Assembly (NCBI GenBank): GCA_963849095.1
Contig: CAWKGA010000010.1
Coordinates: 1-64,000 of the forward strand
DNA: 64,000 bases
DNA from: JASHUC01 sp963849095
GTDB taxonomy: Bacteria > Pseudomonadota > Gammaproteobacteria > Steroidobacterales > Steroidobacteraceae
Reading direction: 5' to 3'
Shown here in pieces: positions 34,352-44,020 of this stretch (position 1 is the stretch's first letter; each line of letters starts with the position of its first letter). A program made the position numbers and the translations under genes. A model generated the notes under the pieces. That model was not told the origin of the DNA. It was given only the letters and a program-made list of their open reading frames with translations, and ran no database searches.

Positions 34352-36511
34352 GTGAGACGCTCGCTGACAATCGCGATTTCTGCGCTTCTCGGCGGCGCCG
34401 CCGCGCTCGGCGCGACGACAGCGTTCGGCGCCGAGATTTCTCCCGCTCCGCCCGCGTGGGTCACCGGGACCCGTCTCACCCACGTGAGCGCCGAGCCGCA
34501 GAACTGGCTCACGACGGGACACGACTACAGCGACACGTGGTTCAGCCCCCTCGCGAGCCTCAACGACCGCAATGTCGGCGGCCTGAAGCTCGCCTGGCAC
34601 TACGATCTCGATACGCACCGAGGTCAGGAAGCGACGCCCGTCGTCGTCGACGGCGTCATGTACACGACGAGCGCGTGGAGTAAGGTCCAGGCGTTCGACG
34701 CCGCGACGGGCCGGCTGCTGTGGCACTTCGATCCGAAGGTGCCTGGCAAGATCGCCTTCTATGCCTGCTGCGACGTGGTCAACCGGGGCGTTGCGGTCTG
34801 GAGGGGCCGTGTCTATGTCGCGACGCTCGACGGCCGGCTGATTTCGCTCGATGCGCGCACCGGCCAGCCGATCTGGTCGGTGCTCACCGTCGATCCGCGC
34901 CGCCCGTACACCATTACCGGCGCGCCGCTCGCCGTCGCGGGCCGCATCATCATCGGCAACGCGGGCGCGGAGTACGGGGTGCGCGGGTACGTGAGCGCCT
35001 ACGACGCCGTGACTGGCAAGCGCCTCTGGCGCTTCTACACCGCTCCCGGCGATCCGGCGAAGGGCTTCGAGAGCCCCGTGCTCGCGCGCGCGGCGAAGAC
35101 CTGGCCGGAGGGCTGGTGGAAGAGCGGCGGTGGTGCGACGGTCTGGAATTCGTTCTCCTACGATCCGGAACTCGATCTGCTCTACTTCGGCACCGGCAAC
35201 ATCCAGCCCTGGGGGCGCATGCCGAGCGGGGAGCGCGCCGACGGGCTGCTCTCCGCGTCCATCGTCGCGGTTCACGCCTCGACGGGCCGGTATGCCTGGC
35301 ACTATCAGACCACGCCCGGGGACATGTGGGACTACGATTCCACCCAGACGCTGACGCTCGCCACGCTCACGATCGACGGCCGCCCGCGCAAGGTCATCAT
35401 GCAGGCGGCCAAGAACGGCTACTTCTACGTCCTCGACCGCGCGACCGGCCAGCTCCTGTCCGCGAAGAGCTACGTCACCGTCAACTGGTCGCGCGGCATC
35501 GACCCGCGGACCGGGCGTCCCGAGGTGAACCCGCAGGCGCTCTACGATTTGACCGGTAAGGTGTGGGTCGGTGAGCCCGGCGCCGGGGGCGGCCACAACT
35601 GGCAGCCGATGAGCTACAGCCCGGCAACCGGTCTCGTGTACATCCCCGCCCAGGAGCTGCCGTTCCCCTATCTCATCGACCGGACGTTCGAGCCGCAGGC
35701 TCTCGCGACCAACATGGGGATCGACCAGGCCGCGACGAGCCTGCCGCAGGACCCGCAATCGAAGGCCCAGGCTCTCGCGGGCCTCAAGGGCTATCTGTCC
35801 GCGTGGAATCCGGTGACCGAGCGCGAGGTCTGGCGTGCGACGCTCGAGGGCCCGTGGAACGGAGGCATCCTCTCGACCGCCGGCAATCTCGTGTTCGAGG
35901 GCAACGCCGCCGGACAATTCGTGGCGTACCGCGCGAGCGACGGCGAGAGGCTCTGGTCCTTTCCCGCCGAGACCGGAATCATCGCGGCGCCGATGACGTT
36001 CTCCGTCGCGGGCAAGCAATACGTGACCGTGCTCGCGGGGTGGGGCGGCATATTCCCGCTCGCTGCCGGCGAGCTCTCGTTCAAATCCGGCCGTCAGATC
36101 AACCGCAGCCGCGTGCTCACCTTCGCGCTCGGCGGGGCGGATCGGCTGCCCGCCGTCACGCCGCAGCCAGTGATCTTTCCGCCGCCCCCTTCGGTACGCG
36201 TGAGCGCCGCGCTCGCGGCTCAGGGCGCGCAGTACTACGCCCGCCGCTGCGGCGCGTGCCACGGCGACGCCGCCGCATCGGGCGGTCTGGTGCCCGACCT
36301 GCGCTACAGCGCGGCTTTGAGGAGCGAGGAGTACTGGAACGCCGTGGTCAACGAGGGAGCGCTCGAGTCCGAGGGCATGGTCTCCTTCAAATCAGCGCTC
36401 ACTGCGCAGCAGCAGGCTGCCGTGCGCGCCTATCTCATCCAGCGCGCGCAGGAGAGCTACGCGCAGTGGCTGCGGCAAGGCTCGGCGACTTCGGCGAGCG
36501 GTCTGAAGTAA
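34352..36511 (+). CDS. PQQ-dependent quinohaemoprotein alcohol dehydrogenase
   Basis: 719 residues from GTG with GGGGGA upstream. Signal peptide (LTIAISALLGGAAALGATTA). The eight-bladed PQQ propeller has the vicinal disulfide Cys-Cys (YACCDVVNRG), Ca/PQQ-ligand Glu in NAGAEYGVRGY, catalytic Asp in GDMWDYDSTQ, and repeated TGKxxW docking motifs. A C-terminal cytochrome c domain carries CGACHGD (about residue 633) with a Met ligand further on. It oxidises alcohols in the periplasm and passes electrons through its haem. It needs PQQ (pqq cluster at 39.5-42.8 kb) and Ccm (17.4-24.3 kb), both in this window. Confidence 0.93.
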   Translation: MRRSLTIAISALLGGAAALGATTAFGAEISPAPPAWVTGTRLTHVSAEPQNWLTTGHDYSDTWFSPLASLNDRNVGGLKLAWHYDLDTHRGQEATPVVVDGVMYTTSAWSKVQAFDAATGRLLWHFDPKVPGKIAFYACCDVVNRGVAVWRGRVYVATLDGRLISLDARTGQPIWSVLTVDPRRPYTITGAPLAVAGRIIIGNAGAEYGVRGYVSAYDAVTGKRLWRFYTAPGDPAKGFESPVLARAAKTWPEGWWKSGGGATVWNSFSYDPELDLLYFGTGNIQPWGRMPSGERADGLLSASIVAVHASTGRYAWHYQTTPGDMWDYDSTQTLTLATLTIDGRPRKVIMQAAKNGYFYVLDRATGQLLSAKSYVTVNWSRGIDPRTGRPEVNPQALYDLTGKVWVGEPGAGGGHNWQPMSYSPATGLVYIPAQELPFPYLIDRTFEPQALATNMGIDQAATSLPQDPQSKAQALAGLKGYLSAWNPVTEREVWRATLEGPWNGGILSTAGNLVFEGNAAGQFVAYRASDGERLWSFPAETGIIAAPMTFSVAGKQYVTVLAGWGGIFPLAAGELSFKSGRQINRSRVLTFALGGADRLPAVTPQPVIFPPPPSVRVSAALAAQGAQYYARRCGACHGDAAASGGLVPDLRYSAALRSEEYWNAVVNEGALESEGMVSFKSALTAQQQAAVRAYLIQRAQESYAQWLRQGSATSASGLK

Positions 36512-36521
36512 AGTAGGGCGC

Positions 36522-37208
36522 ATGGCTTGCACGTCCCACAAATCGCGCATTCTGGCGGTCGACATCGGCGGCACGCACGTCAAGGTCCTCCTGCACGGCG
36601 AATCCGACGAGCGCAAGGTTCTCTCCGGTCCGACGATGACTCCCCGCGAGATGGTGCAGGCCGTGCGCAAGCTCGCGCGCGGCTGGCGCTACGAGGTGGT
36701 GTCCATCGGCTACCCTGGCGTCGTTCTGCATGGGCGGCCGCTCGCGGAGCCCCACAATCTCGCCCACGGCTGGGTCGGCTTCGACTTCCGCAAGGCATTC
36801 GGCCGGCCCGTGCGTCTCATCAACGATGCGGCCATGCAGGCGATCGGCACCTACCGGGGCGGCCGCATGCTGTTCCTCGGCCTCGGCACCGGGCTCGGCA
36901 CCGCCTTGATCCTCGATCGCCTGGTGGAGGCGACGGAGCTCGCGCACCTCCCCTACAAGAAGGGGCGGACGTATGAGGATTATCTCGGCGATCACGGACT
37001 GCAGCGCCTCGGCCGCAAGAAGTGGGAGCGCGCCGTGTTCGACGTGACCGAGCGCCTGCGGGCGGCCTTCGAGGTCGAGTACGTCGTGCTCGGCGGCGGC
37101 AACGTGAGGCTGCTAAAGAGCCTGCCGGACGGCGCGAGACGCGGCGACAACGCAAATGCCTTCACCGGCGCGTTCCGCATGTGGCTCGAGCCGGGTTGGG
37201 TCCGATGA
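36522..37208 (+). CDS. ROK-family sugar kinase, polyphosphate-glucokinase-like
   Basis: 228 residues. Phosphate 1 motif ILAVDIGGTHVKVLLHG, sugar-binding region SIGYPGVVLHGRPLAEPHNL, LINDAAMQAIGTYRGGRMLF and GLGTGLGTALI, plus a late YVVLGGGNVRLL adenosine motif. The small size and the KKGRTYEDYLG segment resemble polyphosphate glucokinases (PpgK) rather than NagC-type ROK proteins. It overlaps the GH15 gene by ATGA, so glucose released by the hydrolase could be phosphorylated by this enzyme. Confidence 0.8.
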   Translation: MACTSHKSRILAVDIGGTHVKVLLHGESDERKVLSGPTMTPREMVQAVRKLARGWRYEVVSIGYPGVVLHGRPLAEPHNLAHGWVGFDFRKAFGRPVRLINDAAMQAIGTYRGGRMLFLGLGTGLGTALILDRLVEATELAHLPYKKGRTYEDYLGDHGLQRLGRKKWERAVFDVTERLRAAFEVEYVVLGGGNVRLLKSLPDGARRGDNANAFTGAFRMWLEPGWVR

Positions 37209-39568
37209 GCCCGCCGGATTCCGCGCAGGCCCCCGGAGCGCCGGGTATCCCTCCGACTTGGTCGAGCAGCGCCAAGCAGATGGTCGGCTGCTCGCTCGGC
37301 CAATCGCGGGTATGGTTCACGACCGGCGGCGGCATCCTGAACGAGGTGTACTACCCACGCGTCGATATCCCTCAGGTCCGGGACCTCGGATTCCTCGTCG
37401 CGGACGGCCGTGGGTTCTGGGTGGAGGTGAAGCGGTTCGAGCAGCACACCCTCACCGCCGCCGCGGACGGCACTCCGGCCGTCACCATCGTGCACCGGCA
37501 TCCGCGCTTCGAGCTCACGCTGCGCCTCGTGCCCTGCATCCAGCGCGATGCGCTGCTCCTGCGCGTGGAGCTCGCCGGCGATGCGGATCTGCGGCCCTAT
37601 GCATTGCTCGCGCCGCACCTCGGCGGAACGGGACACGACAATCTCGTGGAGGTGGGGAACTCGCGCGGGCGTCGGATTTTGTGGGCGGAGCAGGGGCCGT
37701 TCGCGGTGGCGCTCGCTGCGGTGGACGGGCACCAGAGAGACGCCTGGGGACGGGCGAGCGCGGGCTACGTCGGCCAGAGCGACGGCTGGCAGGACTTCTC
37801 GCGCAACGGCGCGATGACCTGGGAGCACACGAACGCCGGACCGGGCAACGTCGCGCTGATGGGGGAGCTTCCGCGGAGCGCGACGCTCGCCCTGGCCTTT
37901 GCCGCGAGTCGCGAGGCCGCGGGGACCGTCGCGGTTACAGCCCTGCTCGAGCCCTTCGAGGCCGTCTGGGGGCGGCTGGTCGACGATTGGAAGGGATGGC
38001 ACGCGCGCTGCCGCACGCGCTCGGGCGGCTGGCCGCAGGTGCCGCCCGCGATCGAGCGCGAGCTCAACATCTCCGCCATGGTGCTGCGTGCGCATCAGGA
38101 CAAGACGTATCCCGGAACGATGGTGGCGAGTCTCAGCGTTCCCTGGGGCAACACGCGCGATGAGATCGGCGGGTACCACCTCGTCTGGCCGCGCGACCTC
38201 GTCGAGTGCGCCGGCGCTTTGCTCGCGCTCGGCGCGACCGGCGAGGCGCGAGACACCCTACGCTACCTCATTGCGACTCAGCAGCCCGACGGCCACTGGA
38301 ATCAGAACCAGTGGCTCGGCGGCACGAGCTACTGGACCGGGCTGCAGCTCGATGAGACCGCCTTTCCGGTGCTGCTCGCGGTGAGCCTCGCGGAGCGCGA
38401 CGCGCTCCGTGGCATCGAGATCGGCGACATGATCCAGCGCGCGCTGAGCTGTCTCGTGCGAACCGGTCCGGTGACTCAGCAGGATCGCTGGGAGGAGGAT
38501 GCGGGGCTCAATCCTTTCACGCTGTCCGTTTGCGTCGCCGCCCTCGTCTGCGGCGCCCCGTACCTCGATCCCCCGGCGCGGCAGCTCGCGTACGCCATCG
38601 CCGACTACTGGAATGCGCGCATCGAGGACTGGACGGCGGCCCGTAATACGGCGCTCGGCAAGCAGTACGGTATCGACGCCTACTACGTGCGCGTTGCGCC
38701 GGCCGAGATCCTCCAGGACCCGGCCGCCATCGAGCGGGTGATGCCGGTGAAGAACTGGCGCACCGATCCCAACATGAAGAGCTGGCAGCAAGTCGGCGTG
38801 GATTTCCTGCAGCTCGTGCGCTTCGGGTTGCGCCAGCCGGACGATCCCCTCGTCCTCTCGACCGTGCGACTCGCGGACGCGTTGCTGCGCGTGGAGCTGC
38901 CGACCGGAACGAGCTGGTACCGCTACACGTCGGACGGCTATGGCGAGCACTCGGATGGAGCGGCCTATGATGGAACCGGACAAGGGCGGCCCTGGCCGCT
39001 ATTGACCGGTGAGCGGGGACATTACGAGCTCGTCGCGGGCCGCGACCCGCTGCCGCATCTCACCGCCATGGCGGCCATGGCTTCGAGCGGCGGCATGTTG
39101 CCGGAGCAGGTGTGGGATGCACCGGACATCCCGCAGCTCGGACTTCTGACCGGCCACGCCACGGGATCGGCGATGCCGCTCGCCTGGGCCCATGCCGAGT
39201 TCGTGAAGCTCGCGGTCTCCCGGGAGCTCAAGCGGCCGTTCGACCGGCCCGCTGCGGTGTGGGAGCGCTACAAGGGCCGGCGGCCGCCCATCACCCGCGC
39301 CGTGTGGTCGCAGGCCGCGCCCGTGAGCAGCATCCCGGCCGGCGTGCCGTTGCTCGTCTGCCTGCGGGAGAGCGGACGCATCCGGTGGAGCGCGGACGGC
39401 TGGCGCACGGTCGGCGAGCAATCGACCCACGACAGCGGGCTCGGCTTGTACGTCGCGGGACTCGATACGGCGAAGCTCGCACCGGGCACGCGGATCGAGC
39501 TGACCTTTCAGGACAGCGGCAAGGGCGAGTGGGCCGGGAAAAACTTTACCGTCGAGGTGGCGCGCTGA
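37205..39568 (+). CDS. Glucoamylase/glucodextranase-like GH15 protein
   Basis: 787 residues from the ATG overlapping the kinase stop. The N-terminal beta-sandwich (SLGQSRVWFTTGGGILNEVY) precedes an alpha/alpha barrel with YHLVWPRDLVECAGALLALG, the general acid Glu in DRWEEDAGLNPFTLSV and the base Glu in PWPLLTGERGHYELVAG. A C-terminal beta domain ends the protein. No signal peptide, so it acts in the cytoplasm on maltodextrin, glycogen-derived or trehalose-type glucans. Coupled to the ROK kinase. Confidence 0.9.
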   Translation: MSPPDSAQAPGAPGIPPTWSSSAKQMVGCSLGQSRVWFTTGGGILNEVYYPRVDIPQVRDLGFLVADGRGFWVEVKRFEQHTLTAAADGTPAVTIVHRHPRFELTLRLVPCIQRDALLLRVELAGDADLRPYALLAPHLGGTGHDNLVEVGNSRGRRILWAEQGPFAVALAAVDGHQRDAWGRASAGYVGQSDGWQDFSRNGAMTWEHTNAGPGNVALMGELPRSATLALAFAASREAAGTVAVTALLEPFEAVWGRLVDDWKGWHARCRTRSGGWPQVPPAIERELNISAMVLRAHQDKTYPGTMVASLSVPWGNTRDEIGGYHLVWPRDLVECAGALLALGATGEARDTLRYLIATQQPDGHWNQNQWLGGTSYWTGLQLDETAFPVLLAVSLAERDALRGIEIGDMIQRALSCLVRTGPVTQQDRWEEDAGLNPFTLSVCVAALVCGAPYLDPPARQLAYAIADYWNARIEDWTAARNTALGKQYGIDAYYVRVAPAEILQDPAAIERVMPVKNWRTDPNMKSWQQVGVDFLQLVRFGLRQPDDPLVLSTVRLADALLRVELPTGTSWYRYTSDGYGEHSDGAAYDGTGQGRPWPLLTGERGHYELVAGRDPLPHLTAMAAMASSGGMLPEQVWDAPDIPQLGLLTGHATGSAMPLAWAHAEFVKLAVSRELKRPFDRPAAVWERYKGRRPPITRAVWSQAAPVSSIPAGVPLLVCLRESGRIRWSADGWRTVGEQSTHDSGLGLYVAGLDTAKLAPGTRIELTFQDSGKGEWAGKNFTVEVAR

Positions 39569-39572
39569 GCGC

Positions 39573-40709
39573 TCACTCGAGTAGCGAGACCGGGCGGGCG
39601 CTGCGGTAGACGAGAGCCGCTGCGGCCTCGGGGAGACGCGCGGGTGCCTCCGCGTCGCGCCGCGCGGCCTCGATCAAGTCGTGATGCGGCGCCAGGGCGC
39701 ACGTAGGATCCGTGGCGGCGGCGCTGCCGGTCAAATGATAGGCCTGGCATCGGCAGCCGCCGAAGTCGACGGTGCGGCGGTCGCAGCTGCGACAGGGCTC
39801 GGGCATCCATGCCTCGCCGCGAAAGGCGTTGAGCGCCTCCGAGTCGCGCCAGATGTCCGCAAGCGGCCGCTGTCTCACGCTTTCCCAGACGAGGCCGGGG
39901 AGCGTGTGGGCGAGGTGGCAGGGCAGGACGAGCCCGTCGGGGCTCACGAGGAGAAAGCGCCGCCCCCAGCCGTCCATGCAGGCCTTCGGCCGCTCGACGT
40001 AGTAGTCGGGCGTCACGAAGAGGATCTCCATGCGCCCTTTGAGCCGCTCGCGGGCTGCGGCGGCGGTCGCACGCGCCCGGGCGAGCTGCTCCGCGGAAGG
40101 CAGGAGCGCCTTGCGGTTCACGAGCGCCCAGCCGAGATACTGGGTGTTCGCGAGCTCCAGCCGATCGGCATCGAGCATCTCGGCGAACGCGATCATCTCC
40201 TCGGCGCGGTCCAGGTTCTCGCGGTGCAGGACGATGTTGAGCGTGAGCGGCAGCCCGAGCTCCTTGACCCAGCGCGCCACACGCAGCTTGCGGTCGAACA
40301 CGCGCCGCCCGGCGATGCGGTCGGCGCCGGTCGCTGCAACGTCCTGCACGGAGATCTGTACGTTGTCGAGCCCCAGATCGCGCAGGCGCGCGAGCCGCTC
40401 CCGCGTCGCGGGAATGCCGCTCGTGATGAGGTTCGTGTAGAGCTGCAGCCGCTCGGCTTCGGCGACGAGCGCTTCGAGGTCCTTGCGCAGCAGAGGCTCG
40501 CCTCCGGTGAGATTGAGCTGCACCACACCGAGTGCCTCGGCATCGCGCAGAACCTGGAGCCAGGTGTCCGTATCGAGCGAATCGGCGTGCCGGGCATAGT
40601 CCACGGGATTCGAGCAGTACACGCAGCGCAGCGGACACGCGTAGGTGAGCTCGGCGACTAGCGTGTACGGACGACACTCCGCCGCCCGCTGCGCAGCCGC
40701 GGTGCTCAC
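39573..40709 (-). CDS. pqqE: PqqE, radical SAM enzyme of PQQ synthesis
   Basis: 378 residues from a GTG overlapping the pqqD end. The CxxxCxxC cluster motif is YACPLRCVYCSNPVDY. GGEPLLR and the SPASM cluster region (CMDGWGRRFLL, CRSCDRRTVDFGGCRCQAYH) are intact. PqqE forms the first Glu-Tyr carbon-carbon crosslink in PqqA with the help of PqqD. Its stop is only four bases from the end of the convergent GH15 gene, with no terminator hairpin visible between them. Confidence 0.96.
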   Translation of the reverse strand: MSTAAAQRAAECRPYTLVAELTYACPLRCVYCSNPVDYARHADSLDTDTWLQVLRDAEALGVVQLNLTGGEPLLRKDLEALVAEAERLQLYTNLITSGIPATRERLARLRDLGLDNVQISVQDVAATGADRIAGRRVFDRKLRVARWVKELGLPLTLNIVLHRENLDRAEEMIAFAEMLDADRLELANTQYLGWALVNRKALLPSAEQLARARATAAAARERLKGRMEILFVTPDYYVERPKACMDGWGRRFLLVSPDGLVLPCHLAHTLPGLVWESVRQRPLADIWRDSEALNAFRGEAWMPEPCRSCDRRTVDFGGCRCQAYHLTGSAAATDPTCALAPHHDLIEAARRDAEAPARLPEAAAALVYRSARPVSLLE

Positions 40710-40984
40710 GGCTCCGTCCGCACGAGCGCCCGCTCGCTCAGGGCGTCGAGGAACGTCAGCACCTCGCGCTCGACGACCTCGCGCGGCTGAGGCGCGTATT
40801 TCTCGACGAGCCGGGAGACGATTTCCTCGACGGTATGCTCCCCGGTGCACAGCTGCACGATGTCCGCCGCGGTGGGATTGAGCTGCATGCCTTTCTCGGG
40901 ATAGAGCAGCAGGTACCGGTTGGTCTTCTGATCGAGCCGCAGTCTCGCCTTGGGCGCGAGGCGCGGCCGGGCGTCCTGCGGCAT
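40706..40984 (-). CDS. pqqD: PqqD, PqqA-binding chaperone
   Basis: 92 residues. Small winged-helix RiPP recognition element: PRLAPKARLRLDQKTNRYLL, LLYPEKGMQLNPTAADIVQL, CTGEHTVEEIVSRLVEKY. It presents PqqA to PqqE. The start overlaps the pqqC stop (TGATG) and the stop overlaps the pqqE GTG. Confidence 0.95.
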   Translation of the reverse strand: MPQDARPRLAPKARLRLDQKTNRYLLLYPEKGMQLNPTAADIVQLCTGEHTVEEIVSRLVEKYAPQPREVVEREVLTFLDALSERALVRTEP

Positions 40985-41709
40985 CACTCGCGCGGCCCCT
41001 CCGTCCCCCAGCCGGGCTCGACGTAGGCGGCATAGACCGCATCGAGCAGGTGCCAGAGAATCTCGGTCTTGCGGATGAGAGCTGCGATGCACCGCTCCTG
41101 CAGCTCGCGGGTCGCCGCATGCGTGGTGACGTACGTGATGGCCTCCTCGGAGTCGCCGCGGGCCCGGGTCACGCGGGCGCGGAAGTATGCGAGCATTTGC
41201 GGATCCACCCACGGGTAGTGCCGCTCCCAGGCGAGTATGCGCCGCGACATGAGGTCGGGCGCGAAGAATTCGGTGAGCGAGGAGGCGACCGCCTCGGTGA
41301 GACTGCGCTCGCGCACGAGCTGCACGTAGCTGTCGCAGGCAAAGCGCACGCCTGGCAGGACCGATCGACAGCTCGCGACCTCCGCGGGGTCGAGCCCGAC
41401 GCCGGCGGCGAGGCGCAGCCACATCGAAAGGCCCCCTTCCGTGTCGCTCGTCCCGTCGTGATCGTGGATCCGGTGGATCCACATGCGCCGGAAGCCGGGG
41501 TCCTCGGACTTCGCGAGAATGAGCGCATCCTTGATCGGAATGCGCGTCTGGTAGTAGTAGCGGTTGAGCACCCACTGCTGCAGCTGGACCCGCGTGAGCT
41601 GCCCGGCGTGCATCAGCACGTGATAGCGGTGGTGATCGTGGTAGCGGCGCGCGCCTTCCTCGCGCAAATGCTCGATGAACTCCTCGCGCGTGAGCGGCGC
41701 GCCGTCCAT
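40984..41709 (-). CDS. pqqC: PqqC, pyrroloquinoline-quinone synthase
   Basis: 241 residues. Haem-oxygenase-like fold with conserved HDHHRYHVLMHAGQLTRVQL, QWVLNRYYYQTRIPIKDALI, RMWIHRIHDHDG and the C-terminal ALIRKTEILWHLLDAVYAAY. It performs the final ring closure and oxidation to PQQ. It follows pqqB directly. Confidence 0.96.
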   Translation of the reverse strand: MDGAPLTREEFIEHLREEGARRYHDHHRYHVLMHAGQLTRVQLQQWVLNRYYYQTRIPIKDALILAKSEDPGFRRMWIHRIHDHDGTSDTEGGLSMWLRLAAGVGLDPAEVASCRSVLPGVRFACDSYVQLVRERSLTEAVASSLTEFFAPDLMSRRILAWERHYPWVDPQMLAYFRARVTRARGDSEEAITYVTTHAATRELQERCIAALIRKTEILWHLLDAVYAAYVEPGWGTEGPRE

Positions 41710-42633
41710 TCAGATCTCGAGCTCGAGCCCGTCGTGGGCCACTTCCCAGCCGGCGGCGGTCACAGCGGCTCGCTCCGGCGAGTCCTCGCGCAGGATGGGA
41801 TTGGTATTGTTGATGTGGATGAAGATCCTTCGGCCCCCGCCGATGCGACCCAGCGTCGCAAGGCTCCCCTCGGGGCCGCCGATCGGCCAGTGCGCCATGT
41901 CTTCGGCGCGCCGCTCGCCGAGCGCGAGCGCGATGAGCTCGTCGCTCGCCCAGAACGTTCCGTCGAAGAAGATGCAGTCCGCACGCCCGAGCGCCTGGCG
42001 GATGGCGGGAGTCGGGGCGGCGACACCCGAGAAGTAGACGAGCGTTCCACCCGTGCGGCGGTCGCGGATCTCGAGGCCCACATTATCCTCCGGGCTCGGC
42101 TCGACCCGGCCGCGCAGGTGCAGGGGCGGTTGACCGGGAACCGCGATGGCCTCCACCGTCAAGCCGCTCGGGCGGCCGTCGGCGAGAGGGGGCTCGAGTG
42201 CTGCGCGTCCGGGCGTCAAAACATGCCAGGTCGCCTGGCCGGCGAAGCGCTCGAGGGTGGCATAGAGCGCGTTGCCCTCGGTGAATCCGCGCCGCACCCG
42301 CTCGGTCGCATAGATCGCAAGAGGTTGGGACTCGCGGAGCGACAGCAGGCCGAGGCAGTGGTCCAGGTCGCCGTTGGTGATGAGCAGTCCCGCGATGGGA
42401 GAGTGTCGCGGGGCGCTCGGGTGCAGAGGGGGGAACCCCTCGATCTGCGCCCGGATCTCCGGGGACGCATTGAGTAGAAACCAGGCTTTCCCGTCAGAGC
42501 TGACGGCAAGCGATTCCTGCGTACGCGCATGGGCGGAAAGGGTCCCGTCCCGCACGCCGCGACAGTTCGCACACCCGCAGTTCCATTGCGGAAAGCCGCC
42601 GCCGGCGGCAGAGCCGAGTACTCGGATTCTCAC
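41710..42633 (-). CDS. pqqB: PqqB, metallo-hydrolase-fold hydroxylase
   Basis: 307 residues. Starts MRIRVLGSAAGGGFPQWNCG, with the N-terminal Cys pair CGCANC. LITNGDLDHCLGLLSLRE corresponds to the metal-binding loop of the beta-lactamase-like fold in PqqB (an altered HxHxDH), and IFIHINNTNPILREDSPERA is a family signature. PqqB hydroxylates the crosslinked PqqA-derived Glu-Tyr intermediate. Confidence 0.96.
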   Translation of the reverse strand: MRIRVLGSAAGGGFPQWNCGCANCRGVRDGTLSAHARTQESLAVSSDGKAWFLLNASPEIRAQIEGFPPLHPSAPRHSPIAGLLITNGDLDHCLGLLSLRESQPLAIYATERVRRGFTEGNALYATLERFAGQATWHVLTPGRAALEPPLADGRPSGLTVEAIAVPGQPPLHLRGRVEPSPEDNVGLEIRDRRTGGTLVYFSGVAAPTPAIRQALGRADCIFFDGTFWASDELIALALGERRAEDMAHWPIGGPEGSLATLGRIGGGRRIFIHINNTNPILREDSPERAAVTAAGWEVAHDGLELEI

Positions 42634-42686
42634 CGCCGCGAGCCGTAAAGATCTCTCCGGCCATCGCTGGCCGGAGGTTCACGTCC

Positions 42687-42776
42687 TCAGTGGTGATCGC
42701 CCCCGAAATCGTCCTGGTAGGAGTTGATTTCGGCGTCCATCTTGATCTCGACGAATTCCGGTGTTTCCCAGGTCAC
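42687..42776 (-). CDS. pqqA: PqqA precursor peptide
   Basis: 29 residues from GTG, with GAGGA upstream. Sequence TWETPEFVEIKMDAEINSYQ then DDFGGDHH. The Glu and Tyr of AEINSY (positions 16 and 20, spacing ExxxY) are the residues fused to form PQQ. First gene of pqqABCDE. The 374 bases from 42777 to 43150 hold no further gene; an AT-rich patch near 42935-42965 is the likely divergent promoter area. Confidence 0.93.
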   Translation of the reverse strand: MTWETPEFVEIKMDAEINSYQDDFGGDHH

Positions 42777-43150
42777 TGTGATGTCCTCAACGGCTGATCG
42801 AAGCAGATCGCAATGCGGCAACGTAGGGCGATCTGGGCGGTTCGTCAAGGGAATTCCTCCCGTTGACCAGCTTGTGGTACCCGTCCGCCGCGCGTCGGGC
42901 CGGTAGTGGGTGCCCGCCGTCGCGCGGCTCAATGAGCTAATGGTAAAGGTTAAGTTATAGGTCGGGTCCGGCGCCAGCGCGCCCCCCCTGGATACGCGAG
43001 TCCGCGAATGGCTCGGACAGGCTTCATTACGACGAATTCATCGCGGGGAACCCAGGCGTCCCGATTGCTGCTCTAAACTTCGAGGTCTTGACGGAGCACA
43101 ACGTCGACCCCACTCACTGGATGGCGCGGACCCAGGCGAAAGAGACTGCA

Positions 43151-44020
43151 ATGCTGCGAAAGATCATGGTTTGCTCGGCTCTCGTCGCGGCGATCGTCGT
43201 CGGTGGCACCGCCGTGGCGGCCGGCTCCGACCCCACCGTGCATCAGATTTATGAGGCCGCGCAGTCGGGTCAGGTGGCGCAGGCAGAACAAATGGTGGGA
43301 CAGGTTCTCGAGGATCACCCGAAAAGCGGCGAAGCTCACTACGTTGCGGCCGAAGTCTATGCGCGCGCGGGCGACTTCGCGACGGCACGGCGCGAGCTCG
43401 ACACGGCGCAAGCTCTCGAGCCGGGTCTGCCGTTCGCGCGGCCGCAATCGGTGCAGGCGCTCGAGAGGGAGCTCACCCAGGGCCGGTTCGTGCAGAGGGT
43501 GCAGCGCGTGCCTTACGCGCCTAACGCGGCGTCTTTCTACGCGCGTCCCCGCTCGTCGCGTTTCTGGAGCCTGGTTCTGGTCCTCATCGCGGGCGCCGTC
43601 ATCTTCTGGGCGGTCTTGCGCCGAAGAAGCCAGCCGGTCTTCTATCCGCCGCAGTATTCCGGACAGCCGGGCATGCCGCCGGCCGGCGTCGGCCCCATGG
43701 GCAGCGGCGGGGTCGTTCCGCCCTATCCGTACGGGTATGGCGGAGGCCTCGGCTCGGGGCTCATGGGTAGCATTGGCACGGGCCTCGCCGTTGGAGCGGG
43801 AGTCGCGGCGGGAGAGGCGCTGGTCCACCGTATGATGTCCGGCCCGCAACGCGGCGGGATTTTTCCTGCCGCGAATGCGGACATCGTGCCCCCGGCGGGG
43901 AACGACGACATGGGCGGAGCGGACTTCGGCGTCTCCGATGGCGGTTCTTGGGCCGATGCCGGCGGCGGCAACCCCGGCGGCGGGGCCGATGTCGGCGCAC
44001 GCGGAGACGGTTGGACCTGA
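43151..44020 (+). CDS. TPR-containing membrane protein with Gly/Pro-rich tail
   Basis: 289 residues from MLRKIMVCSALVAAIVVGGT (signal peptide). A TPR-like region (VHQIYEAAQSGQVAQAEQMV, AHYVAAEVYARAGDFATARR) is followed by a membrane helix (FWSLVLVLIAGAVIFWAVLR) and a long Gly/Pro/Tyr-rich segment (PYPYGYGGGLGSGLMGSIGT) ending in Gly-Ala-Asp repeats. The layout resembles envelope proteins of the 'tetratricopeptide repeat protein' type with unknown role. The start is set by the signal peptide. Confidence 0.7.
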   Translation: MLRKIMVCSALVAAIVVGGTAVAAGSDPTVHQIYEAAQSGQVAQAEQMVGQVLEDHPKSGEAHYVAAEVYARAGDFATARRELDTAQALEPGLPFARPQSVQALERELTQGRFVQRVQRVPYAPNAASFYARPRSSRFWSLVLVLIAGAVIFWAVLRRRSQPVFYPPQYSGQPGMPPAGVGPMGSGGVVPPYPYGYGGGLGSGLMGSIGTGLAVGAGVAAGEALVHRMMSGPQRGGIFPAANADIVPPAGNDDMGGADFGVSDGGSWADAGGGNPGGGADVGARGDGWT

